A stretch of 64,000 nt of DNA. It comes from an uncultured Litoreibacter sp. (GTDB lineage: Bacteria > Pseudomonadota > Alphaproteobacteria > Rhodobacterales > Rhodobacteraceae). The notes below the pieces were generated by a model. The model made no database searches, was not told the DNA's origin, and saw only the letters and a program-made list of their open reading frames with translations. Of the stretch, positions 44,740-52,426 are shown in pieces. Location: contig CANLVO010000001.1 of NCBI GenBank assembly GCA_947494645.1, positions 1,550,001-1,614,000 of the forward strand, given 5' to 3'. Every line of letters begins with the position of its first letter. Position 1 is the stretch's first letter. The translations under genes and the position numbers were made by a program.

Positions 44740-45506
44740 CGGCGTTGTTGCGGGTTGAGAATGTCACGAAGCATTACGGCACGCGGATCGGCTGCGCAGA
44801 AGTGTCGTTTGAACTGTACCCCGGCGAGGTAATGGGGATTGTCGGTGAAAGCGGGTCGGGCAAGACGACGCTGCTGAACTGCCTCGCGGGGCAGCTGCCC
44901 TGTGACGCGGGCCGGGTGATGTTTGACACCAAAACCAGCGGCTTGCGCGACGTTCTTGCCATGAGCGCGCCGGAACGGCGGATGCTGGCGCGCACTGACT
45001 GGGCCTTTGTGCAGCAACATCCACGCGACGGGCTGAGGATGAATGTCAGCGCAGGCGGCAATGTCGGCGAGCGGCTGATGGCGGTGGGCGCACGGCATTA
45101 CGGCGAGATACGGCAGGCGGCAACCGACTGGCTGGCGCGGGTGGAGATCGAGGCCGGGCGGATCGACGACCGCCCCACCACCTTTTCAGGCGGCATGCAG
45201 CAGCGCTTGCAGATTGCCCGCAATCTGGTCACGGGGCCTCGGCTGGTGTTCATGGATGAGCCCACGGGTGGCTTGGATGTCAGCGTCCAGGCGCGGCTCT
45301 TGGACTTGCTGCGCGGCCTTGTGCGGGAGATGGGGCTGAGCGCGATTGTCGTGACGCATGATCTGGCGGTCGTGCGGTTGCTGGCGGACCGGTTGATGGT
45401 GATGAAAGACGGCCATGTTGTGGAAAGCGGGCTGACGGATCAGGTGCTGGATGACCCGCAGCATGGCTATACCCAGCTGTTGGTGTCCTCCGTGTTGCAG
45501 GTGTAG
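44736..45506 (+). CDS. phnK: Phosphonate C-P lyase ABC-type ATPase PhnK
   Basis: 256-residue ABC ATPase that docks on the PhnGHIJ core. Walker A GESGSGKTTLLNCL near 38, signature FSGGMQQRLQIARNL near 151, Walker B LVFMDEPTGGLD. Start at 44736 by ATGA overlap with phnJ. Close to oligopeptide ATPases in sequence, but the position settles it. Confidence 0.92.
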   Translation: MTALLRVENVTKHYGTRIGCAEVSFELYPGEVMGIVGESGSGKTTLLNCLAGQLPCDAGRVMFDTKTSGLRDVLAMSAPERRMLARTDWAFVQQHPRDGLRMNVSAGGNVGERLMAVGARHYGEIRQAATDWLARVEIEAGRIDDRPTTFSGGMQQRLQIARNLVTGPRLVFMDEPTGGLDVSVQARLLDLLRGLVREMGLSAIVVTHDLAVVRLLADRLMVMKDGHVVESGLTDQVLDDPQHGYTQLLVSSVLQV

Positions 45507-45510
45507 CGGT

Positions 45511-46194
45511 ATGATTTCAGTGCAAGATGTCAGCAAATCCTTCACGCTGCACACCCAAGGGGCGGCGGTGATTTCTGTTTTGGAAGGCGCCTCATTCGAC
45601 GTAGCCCCCGGCTGCTGCGTCGGGCTGATCGGCGCATCGGGCGCTGGCAAATCTACATTGATGCGGATGCTCTATGGCAACTACCTGACGGCCTCGGGGC
45701 GGATTGTGATTGGGGACATTGACGTGGCACAAGCCGCGCCGCGCGAGATCATGGCGCTTAGGCGCGACACGTTGGGGTATGTCAGCCAGTTTCTGCGCGT
45801 GGTGCCGCGCGTGCCGACGGTGGATGTGGTTGCGGAGCCGTTGCTGAGACGCGGGGCCTCTGAAGCGGAGGCGCGGGAGAGAGCCTGCGCTTTGCTGGCA
45901 CGGCTGAATATTCCCGAAGCTTTATGGGCCCTGAGCCCGACGACCTTTTCAGGCGGCGAGCAGCAGCGGGTCAATATTGCACGGGGCTTTGCTGCGCCCT
46001 ACCCTGCTCTGTTGCTGGACGAGCCGACCGCGAGCCTTGATCCGACCAATCGCAACACCGTGCTTGCGATGATCGAGGAGGCCAAGGCAGAGGGGGCGGC
46101 GATTGTGGGCATTTTCCATGACGTGGCGGCCAGAGACCGGGTGTGCGACGGGGTGATTGATGTGACGGATTTCACGCCGGGAGGTGTTCAATGA
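45511..46194 (+). CDS. phnL: Phosphonate C-P lyase ABC-type ATPase PhnL
   Basis: 227-residue second ABC ATPase of the C-P lyase system. Walker A GASGAGKSTLMRML near 43, signature FSGGEQQRVNIARGF near 150, Walker B LLLDEPTASLD. The start at 45511 lies 4 bases after phnK; the open extension upstream is phnK sequence. Its stop overlaps the phnN ATG. Confidence 0.92.
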   Translation: MISVQDVSKSFTLHTQGAAVISVLEGASFDVAPGCCVGLIGASGAGKSTLMRMLYGNYLTASGRIVIGDIDVAQAAPREIMALRRDTLGYVSQFLRVVPRVPTVDVVAEPLLRRGASEAEARERACALLARLNIPEALWALSPTTFSGGEQQRVNIARGFAAPYPALLLDEPTASLDPTNRNTVLAMIEEAKAEGAAIVGIFHDVAARDRVCDGVIDVTDFTPGGVQ

Positions 46195-46748
46195 GGGGGC
46201 GGTTCATCGCGGTGGTCGGCCCTTCGGGCGTGGGCAAGGACAGCGTCATGGAAGCACTGGCCGAAGCGGAGCCGCATCTGATGCTGGCCCGTCGGGTGAT
46301 CACGCGAGGGTCCGAGGCCGGGGGCGAGGCGTTCGACGGGGTGACGGAGGCGGAATTCGCAGCCCTGCAGGCGGCAGGCGCGTTTGCCTTAGCGTGGCAG
46401 GCGCATGGGTTGCGCTATGGCATTCCGGTGAGCGTTGAAGCGCAACTGGCCGCAGGGAGCGACGTGATGGCGAACCTGTCGCGCGGCGTATTGGTCGAGG
46501 CGCAGGTCCGGTTTGAGCGTTGCATTGTGCTGGCGTTGAGCGCCGATCGCGAGGTGTTGCGTGCGCGGCTCATGGCGCGCGGGCGGGAAACGCCGGAGCA
46601 GATAGAGACACGGCTGGAGCGGGCAGATTTCGCCTTACCATCGGGCGTGGAAGCGCATGTGTTGGACAATAGCGGCGCGTTGGACGAGACCGTGGCGGCG
46701 GCGCGGGCGATCCTCTACCCCTCGAGCGGAAACCGGTGGATTTCATGA
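46191..46748 (+). CDS. phnN: Ribose 1,5-bisphosphate phosphokinase PhnN
   Basis: 185-residue guanylate-kinase-like enzyme making phosphoribosyl diphosphate from ribose 1,5-bisphosphate, the last step of the C-P lyase route. Phosphate loop VVGPSGVGKDSVME near 6, ARRVITRGSEAGGE near 34, FALAWQAHGLRYGIP near 64. ATGA overlap with phnL. Its last 34 bases overlap the convergent DUF1045 gene. Confidence 0.9.
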   Translation: MRGRFIAVVGPSGVGKDSVMEALAEAEPHLMLARRVITRGSEAGGEAFDGVTEAEFAALQAAGAFALAWQAHGLRYGIPVSVEAQLAAGSDVMANLSRGVLVEAQVRFERCIVLALSADREVLRARLMARGRETPEQIETRLERADFALPSGVEAHVLDNSGALDETVAAARAILYPSSGNRWIS

Positions 46749-47389
46749 AACATGCCTGCCTCATCCTGACCTGTAAGTGTCAGACTGCTCACCGCGAAGG
46801 GCTGCGGCAGATGCGGGGCGAAATGCGCGGTGATCTGCGACAAGATCGGCGCGGGCTCGACTGCGCCAGTGAGGGTGATGTGGAAACGGAAGTCCTCCAT
46901 CACATAGGGATAGCCCCATTGGGCGAGGTTGGCCTCTTGTGCGGGCGTCAGGGGGGCGGCGCGGCGGCGGGCCAGCTCGGCTGTATCAGGCGGGCGGCGG
47001 TGGTGATCGAGACCGGTGACCACCTGCGCGGCCAGAGACGCCAGCGCGGCCAGCGCGGACGGATCGCCCAACGGGCAGAGCGCGATGAATTGGCGCAGCG
47101 CCCGCACCTCGAGACCATCAAGCATGACGGGGCGCAGCGTCTTGCACAGCGCGGCGAGGTCATCAAACAGCGCGTCAGGTGTGGTGTCCGAGGCCAAACA
47201 GAATGGCGGTTTGATGGTGCCGTGCATCCCGTATTTGCGCGGCGTAGCGGTCAGCGCGGAGACGTCGAGACCGGGCAGCTTGGGGTGCGCCACTTTGCAG
47301 CCCTGTGCGACGTCCCAGCCCAGCCAAGCCGCGCCCGCCTTGGCCAACGCGCCTTCGGGCGTGACATAGACCGCGTATCTTTGAAACAT
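46715..47389 (-). CDS. DUF1045 phosphonate-linked protein with 2H phosphoesterase motifs
   Basis: 224-residue protein of the DUF1045 family found with C-P lyase genes. Two HxT motifs are plain: His56-Gly-Thr58 (KYGMHGTIKPP) and His170-Ile-Thr172 (DFRFHITLTG), spaced as in 2H phosphoesterases, which open cyclic phosphates. No phnP is in the cluster, so this protein may open 5-phosphoribosyl 1,2-cyclic phosphate instead; that step is an inference. It lies on the opposite strand to the operon and overlaps phnN by 34 bases. Confidence 0.75.
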   Translation of the reverse strand: MFQRYAVYVTPEGALAKAGAAWLGWDVAQGCKVAHPKLPGLDVSALTATPRKYGMHGTIKPPFCLASDTTPDALFDDLAALCKTLRPVMLDGLEVRALRQFIALCPLGDPSALAALASLAAQVVTGLDHHRRPPDTAELARRRAAPLTPAQEANLAQWGYPYVMEDFRFHITLTGAVEPAPILSQITAHFAPHLPQPFAVSSLTLTGQDEAGMFHEIHRFPLEG

Positions 47390-47456
47390 TGCGTTTTAGA
47401 TCCCGTTTCCCATCCCGCCACGCTTAGCAGCGTCGCCAACAGAGCGTAACATAGAC

Positions 47457-48605
47457 ATGACATCAGCGACTGTTTTCTCGAATGCCAAACTGATCCTTGA
47501 GGGCGAGGTCGTCCATGGCTCTGTCGTGGTGGAGGATGGCGTGATCGCCCAGATCGACGCGGGCGGCGCGGTGGTGGCGGGCAGCGTGGATTGCGGCGAG
47601 CAATATCTGGCACCCGGCCTGATCGAGCTGCACACCGACAATCTGGAGCGCCATATGCAGCCGCGCCCCAAGGTGGACTGGCCGCATCGCGCGGCGATTG
47701 TCGCCCATGACCGGGAGCTGGCGGGCACGGGGATCACCACGGTATTTGATGCGATCAGAGTGGGCTCGATCATCTCGGATGGCGGCAAGCGGCGCTACGG
47801 CAAATACGCGCGGTCGATGGCCGACACGGTCGCCGAGATGCGCGACGGCGGGCATTTGAAGATCAGCCACCATGTGCATTTGCGGGCGGAGGTGTGCTCC
47901 GAGACATTGGTGGATGAGCTGGCGGAGTTTGGGCCTGAGGACAAGGTGGGGATCGTCTCGCTGATGGACCACACGCCGGGGCAGCGGCAGTTTCGCGACC
48001 TGCAAAAGTTCGAGGATTACGTCTGCGGCAAGAACGGCCTCTCGCGGGAGGGGTTTGGCGAGTATATCGAGTTCCTCTACGGGCTGCAGGAGACACTGGG
48101 CGCCAAGCATGAGCGCGCGACTGTGGAGGCCGCCGAGCGTTACGGCGCGGTGCTGGCCAGCCATGACGACACGACCGCCGCGCAGGTGGCGCATTCAAAG
48201 AGCCTTGGGGTGCGACTGGGGGAGTTCCCAACGACGGTGGAGGCAGCATCTGCCTGCAAGGAGGCCGGGATTGCCGCGATCATGGGCGCGCCCAATCTGG
48301 TGCGGGGCGGGTCGCATTCGGGCAACGTCTCTGCGGGTGAGCTGGCTGAACTGGACCGGCTGGATATTTTGTCCTCAGACTATGTGCCTGCGGCATTGCT
48401 GCAAGGCGCTGTGCAACTGGGCGCAGTTTGGGGGGATCTGGCCAAGGGGATCGCCACGGTGACCAAGACCCCGGCAGAGTGCTGCGGGCTGACGGACCGG
48501 GGCGTGCTGGCGGCAGGCAAACGCGCGGATATGGTGGCGTTTGATATTGTCGAGGGCGTCCCCGTGGTAGACGGGGTCTGGTGTCAGGGGCGGCGGGTGG
48601 CCTAG
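47457..48605 (+). CDS. phnM: Alpha-D-ribose 1-methylphosphonate 5-triphosphate diphosphatase PhnM
   Basis: 382-residue amidohydrolase that removes pyrophosphate from the ribosyl-phosphonate triphosphate before C-P cleavage. The metal site GLIELHTDNLERHMQPRP near 51 is characteristic, with later metal ligands in HHVHLRAEVC near 139 and LASHDDTTAAQV near 230. It is cut off from phnN by the antisense DUF1045 gene, so it probably has its own promoter between 47390 and 47456. The last bases overlap the convergent TTC38-like gene. Confidence 0.92.
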   Translation: MTSATVFSNAKLILEGEVVHGSVVVEDGVIAQIDAGGAVVAGSVDCGEQYLAPGLIELHTDNLERHMQPRPKVDWPHRAAIVAHDRELAGTGITTVFDAIRVGSIISDGGKRRYGKYARSMADTVAEMRDGGHLKISHHVHLRAEVCSETLVDELAEFGPEDKVGIVSLMDHTPGQRQFRDLQKFEDYVCGKNGLSREGFGEYIEFLYGLQETLGAKHERATVEAAERYGAVLASHDDTTAAQVAHSKSLGVRLGEFPTTVEAASACKEAGIAAIMGAPNLVRGGSHSGNVSAGELAELDRLDILSSDYVPAALLQGAVQLGAVWGDLAKGIATVTKTPAECCGLTDRGVLAAGKRADMVAFDIVEGVPVVDGVWCQGRRVA

Positions 48606-50014
48606 CCCAGAATGAGCGCGTCGGCCTTGGCGGTGGCTTTATCGGCCTGCGACTTGTTGCCCAGACCCGCATGCGCACGCGCCACGCAGCGCCAGTTTTG
48701 CGCCGAGGTCGGCTTGCCAGCGGCCCGCTCGTTGGCGAGGCTGAGGGCGAGGTCGAATTGGCGGTCACGCAGGGCGGCTTCCAGCAGGGTCCAGCCGACA
48801 ATGTCGCGCTGCGCGAAGCTGCCGCCCAGCATGTGGGTCTTGTAGCGCACAGACAGCAGGTAATCGACGCATTTGCCGTATTGGTCGTTCTTGAAGGACT
48901 GCATGGCCAGACAGAACGGCAGGCCAATCTCGCGGCTCATCGCCACGTTGGCGTCAGAGGCACTTTCGAGATAGCGCTCATTGGCCGATAGCAGCTTTTC
49001 CTGCGCCTCGACCCGGCCATCCGAGACGAAGGACATCATCGCGTGGACGTCATTGAAGGCGTAAAGCGTGTCTTCGGCGGAGGGCTCCCATTTGTTGGCG
49101 AGGTGGTTCCACCGATCGCCCGCATCAAGCCCCATCAGGTTCATGCGCCACAACAGCGCAGCGGCGTCGAGTTCTTCGTATTTGTCGCCGGTGGAGCGGC
49201 GGGAATCGAGATGGGTGTCGAAAATGTCAAACACCTGATCGGTCTGCTCGATGTCGAGATGATAAAGCCCGGTGTGCCACCACAGGTGGTTGGCGAAGTT
49301 GGACTTGCCCCATTCCTTGGCGCGGTCGGCCATGAAGCGGATGCCACCGGCCTGACGACCGCGCATCTCCATGACATGGCTGACGGAGTGGACGGCGTAT
49401 GGGTGATCGGGACGCATGGCGAGCGCGTGGCGGGCAAGCTCTTCGGCGTAGGAGAAGTCGCGGTTTTCCTCCAGCCCGAAGCTGTAGAAGCCAAGGATAA
49501 ACTCGTAGCCGGGTGTGCTTTCGTTCCACAGATCAAAGACCCGGGCGACGATGTCGCGTTGGCCAGCCACATCGCCAAGAAGCACGTTTGTGTAATGGAC
49601 AAGCGCGATGGCCAGAAGGTCATGCGGATATTTCACCACGACATCTTCCCAGCGGCGCACGGCCCCGTGGAAATCACCGTTGATCCACGCCTCGACCGCA
49701 GCGAAATGGCCCGCTTCGCGATCATTGGCGCTGGCCATGGTTTTCTGGGCCTGCGCCAGCGCATCGACCATGTCGTGATAGATGCGGGTCTCCATCGCCT
49801 GGGTCATCCAGGCGGCTTTGAAAATCCAGCCCATGGTGAAATCAGGATGCTCTTGCAGCGTTTTGTTGATCAGCCCCATCGGGTCGCCACCAAAGGCAAG
49901 TGCCTGATCAATCGCGCTGTCGAGCGCGGCCACCGCGTCAGCGCTGTGATGAGACAAAGGCACGCCGCGCACATCACGTTGTGTCGGGCTTTTGCTGCGC
50001 TGGTGAACATTCAT
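48602..50014 (-). CDS. TTC38-like tetratricopeptide-repeat protein
   Basis: 470-residue soluble protein built of helical TPR-like repeats (HPDFTMGWIFKAAWMTQAM, HDLLAIALVHYTNVLLGDVAGQRD, HPYAVHSVSHVMEMRG). It resembles the TTC38 family of bacterial and animal proteins of unknown function. The start is set at the ATG at 50014, with AAAGG 9 bases upstream; an in-frame start at 50089 is upstream sequence. Not part of the phn system by function as far as I can tell; its stop shares CTAG with phnM. Confidence 0.75.
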   Translation of the reverse strand: MNVHQRSKSPTQRDVRGVPLSHHSADAVAALDSAIDQALAFGGDPMGLINKTLQEHPDFTMGWIFKAAWMTQAMETRIYHDMVDALAQAQKTMASANDREAGHFAAVEAWINGDFHGAVRRWEDVVVKYPHDLLAIALVHYTNVLLGDVAGQRDIVARVFDLWNESTPGYEFILGFYSFGLEENRDFSYAEELARHALAMRPDHPYAVHSVSHVMEMRGRQAGGIRFMADRAKEWGKSNFANHLWWHTGLYHLDIEQTDQVFDIFDTHLDSRRSTGDKYEELDAAALLWRMNLMGLDAGDRWNHLANKWEPSAEDTLYAFNDVHAMMSFVSDGRVEAQEKLLSANERYLESASDANVAMSREIGLPFCLAMQSFKNDQYGKCVDYLLSVRYKTHMLGGSFAQRDIVGWTLLEAALRDRQFDLALSLANERAAGKPTSAQNWRCVARAHAGLGNKSQADKATAKADALILG

Positions 50015-50252
50015 ACGTGGCATCCTTTGATCGTCGGCATCTTTGAGCAGGTGGCGCCATGCAGATGGGCCACCTTCTGGCACTGACATCTAAAGATACA
50101 GATCTGCTTTAGAAATAACTCTGGCCTGAAATCACCTATATGTGAATTTTCGCGACCAGACACGCCTTTAGAGCCCCCGTAGGCGGGAGGCCGCTACATC
50201 TGAAATGTGGCGCCGCCGTCAGTCGGGCAGCGCTGCGGTCGCGTGACCGCCC

Positions 50253-51452
50253 TTAAGAACCACCTTCCCGGCGTTGCGGGGTTTTGATGCCCAGCAAACT
50301 GCCAGCCACCTGCGTCTTGAGGATCTGTGCCGTGCCGCCACCGATGGTGAACATGCGCACGTCGCGGTACATCCGCTCTAAAGGTTCTTTGTCGCCATAG
50401 CCGCGCGCCCCAAAAATTTGCAGCGCGTTGTCCACAACCTTGATCGCCTGCTCGGAGGCAAAGGCCTTGGCGCGGGCGGCCATCATCATGTCAGGAAATG
50501 GCAGGCCCGGCGTGCCGCGTGACTTCGCGGCCTCGTGCAGCATCAGGCGAGAGGCATGCACGGCGGTGTCCATATCGGTCAGCATCCATTGCAGGCCTTG
50601 GAACTCTGCAATGGGTCGCCCGAATTGGTGACGTTCTTTGAGGTAACGGGTGGCGTGCTCCAACGCGCCTGCGGCCACGCCCATGGCGATGGTGCCTGCG
50701 CCGACGCGTTGCGAATTATAGGCGTTCATCAGCTCCGCAAAACCGCGCTTCAGGCCGGAGGGCGGCAGGAGCAGCATGTCGGCAGGCACGCGGAGGTTGT
50801 CAAAGCGCAGCTCTGTCTCAGGCATGCCGCACAGGCCCATCGTGTGCTCATGGCCCAGAACGCTGAAGCCTTCAGGGGCGACGCCATTTGCGGGGTCATA
50901 ATGCACCAGAAAGGCGGCGATGCCCTCAGAGGTGTCTTTGTCATCCAGCACGCGGGCGAAGATCAGGTAAAGCTTCGAGACCCCGCCCCCGGTGATCCAA
51001 TGCTTGGTGCCGTTGAGGACGAAATGATCGCCGTCACGCCGCGCGGTGGTTTGCATGTCGGTCGCGGCGCTGCCGGCCTCTGGCTCGGTGATACAGATGG
51101 CGGGCTTGTCGCCTGCCAAGACGAAAGGCGCGGCGAAAGCGCGTTGCGCATCGGTGCCGTAGGCCATGATGGCGCTGATGCCACCCATATTGGCCTCGAC
51201 CAGAATACGGGCGCTGAGCGTGCAGGCTTTGGCGACTTCCTCGACCACGGTGACGACGTCAAAGAAGGAGGCACCCTGCCCGCCGAACGCTTTGGGAATG
51301 GTCATGCCCATAAGGCCTGCATCGGTCATCGCCGTGACATTGGGCCAGGGGTAGCTGCGCGTCTTGTCCCACTCAGCGGCGCGGAGTGCAAATTGCGCGG
51401 CCAGATCGACCCCGATGGCGCGGTAGGTCTGTCTTGACCGAAGATGTTCCAT
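50253..51452 (-). CDS. Acyl-CoA dehydrogenase-fold enzyme lacking both catalytic Glu positions (desulfinase-like?)
   Basis: 399-residue FAD-binding ACAD-fold protein (ITEPEAGSAATDM near 121, FVLNGTKHWITGGG near 144, LERHQF-like KERHQFGRPIAEFQGLQ). The catalytic glutamate of medium-chain enzymes (YEGT) reads GGGT here, and the alternative position used by isovaleryl-CoA dehydrogenase holds Gln248 (NSQRV). From memory, 3-sulfinopropionyl-CoA desulfinase has Gln at this site and an extra Arg like Arg82 here. So it may not be a dehydrogenase. Divergent from a LysR gene; the TRAP-TAXI genes lie beyond that. Function open. Confidence 0.8.
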   Translation of the reverse strand: MEHLRSRQTYRAIGVDLAAQFALRAAEWDKTRSYPWPNVTAMTDAGLMGMTIPKAFGGQGASFFDVVTVVEEVAKACTLSARILVEANMGGISAIMAYGTDAQRAFAAPFVLAGDKPAICITEPEAGSAATDMQTTARRDGDHFVLNGTKHWITGGGVSKLYLIFARVLDDKDTSEGIAAFLVHYDPANGVAPEGFSVLGHEHTMGLCGMPETELRFDNLRVPADMLLLPPSGLKRGFAELMNAYNSQRVGAGTIAMGVAAGALEHATRYLKERHQFGRPIAEFQGLQWMLTDMDTAVHASRLMLHEAAKSRGTPGLPFPDMMMAARAKAFASEQAIKVVDNALQIFGARGYGDKEPLERMYRDVRMFTIGGGTAQILKTQVAGSLLGIKTPQRREGGS

Positions 51453-51509
51453 GTCACGCGCCTCGAAATAAGCTCACGCCTCTGTGATACGCCTTGCCTA
51501 TCTTCACAA

Positions 51510-51525
51510 CAATCTAATAAGATTG
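51510..51525. promoter_or_regulatory. Probable LysR-type operator
   Basis: CAATCT (51510-51515) and AGATTG (51520-51525) are a perfect inverted repeat with a 4-base gap, including the T-N11-A form common to LysR sites. It lies 29 bases before the regulator ATG and 58 bases from the divergent acyl-CoA dehydrogenase start, the usual place for shared control. Confidence 0.55.
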
Positions 51526-51553
51526 GATAACAAATTCAGTTTTGGTGAACTTG

Positions 51554-52420
51554 ATGAATGTCCGAGCCTTAGAGACCCTTGTGCATCTGCTTGGCCACCC
51601 CTCGTTCAGCGCGGTGGCTGAGGCGCGCAACATGACGTTGTCAGCCGTCTCGATGCAGATGAAGGCGTTGGAAAAGGAACTGAACGCAGAGCTGTTTGAC
51701 CGCCAGTCCCGCCCGCCCCGGCTGACGCCTTTGGGGCGGCAAGTGGCGTTGCAGGCGCAGGGCGTATTGGCGGAGCGGGACGATCTTTTGTCGCTCTGCC
51801 AAAGCGATCACGGGCTGACGGGGCAATTTCTGATTGGCTTCATTCAAACCGCCAGCGTGCGCATCCTGCCGCATTTTCTGGCCAATGCCCGCAGGCTGGC
51901 CCCGAAGGCGACGTTCCAATTCGCCGCTGGCCTGTCGGAGACGTTGTCGGATGACGTGGCCGAAGGGCGGCTGGACGCCGCCGTGGTCACTCAGGTGGAC
52001 CAAGAGGTGGCGCATTTGAAGTTCCAGCGGCTGGCAACGGAGGAGATGGTGATGGCCCTGCCCGCGTCTCATGCAGATGACGATCTGGACACGCTCAGCG
52101 CGGCGCTGCCGTTTATCCGGTTTCGGCCTACCTCGGGGATTGGGCGGCTGATCTCGACCTCGATTGCCAAGGCGAAGCAAAAGCCCGACAGCCAGCTGAT
52201 CCTCGACAGCATTGAAGGCACGTTGGAATGCGTGAAGCTAGGGCTGGGCTACACGGTGCTGCCCGCGCCGGATGTGGTGCGCTATGCCGATGACCGCCTT
52301 GTCACCCGGTCGGTTGAGGGCACCTACCCCGGCCGTGATCTGGTTCTGGTGACCCGCGACGACAAGACCAGCGGGCGGTGGCGCGACGAGGTGTTCGGCT
52401 TGATGCAGCTGACCCCCTAA
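51554..52420 (+). CDS. LysR-family transcriptional regulator
   Basis: 288-residue LysR regulator from the ATG at 51554 (MNVRALETLVHLLGHPSFSAVAEARNMTLSAVSMQMKALE), a typical N-terminal helix-turn-helix; in-frame GTG 51545 and TTG 51542 are alternatives. The effector domain begins near 90 (GQFLIGFIQTASVRILPHF). It diverges from the acyl-CoA dehydrogenase gene with a LysR-type site between, so it most likely controls that gene. It is convergent with the TRAP genes, stop 6 bases away. Confidence 0.85.
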   Translation: MNVRALETLVHLLGHPSFSAVAEARNMTLSAVSMQMKALEKELNAELFDRQSRPPRLTPLGRQVALQAQGVLAERDDLLSLCQSDHGLTGQFLIGFIQTASVRILPHFLANARRLAPKATFQFAAGLSETLSDDVAEGRLDAAVVTQVDQEVAHLKFQRLATEEMVMALPASHADDDLDTLSAALPFIRFRPTSGIGRLISTSIAKAKQKPDSQLILDSIEGTLECVKLGLGYTVLPAPDVVRYADDRLVTRSVEGTYPGRDLVLVTRDDKTSGRWRDEVFGLMQLTP

Positions 52421-52426
52421 GGCGTT

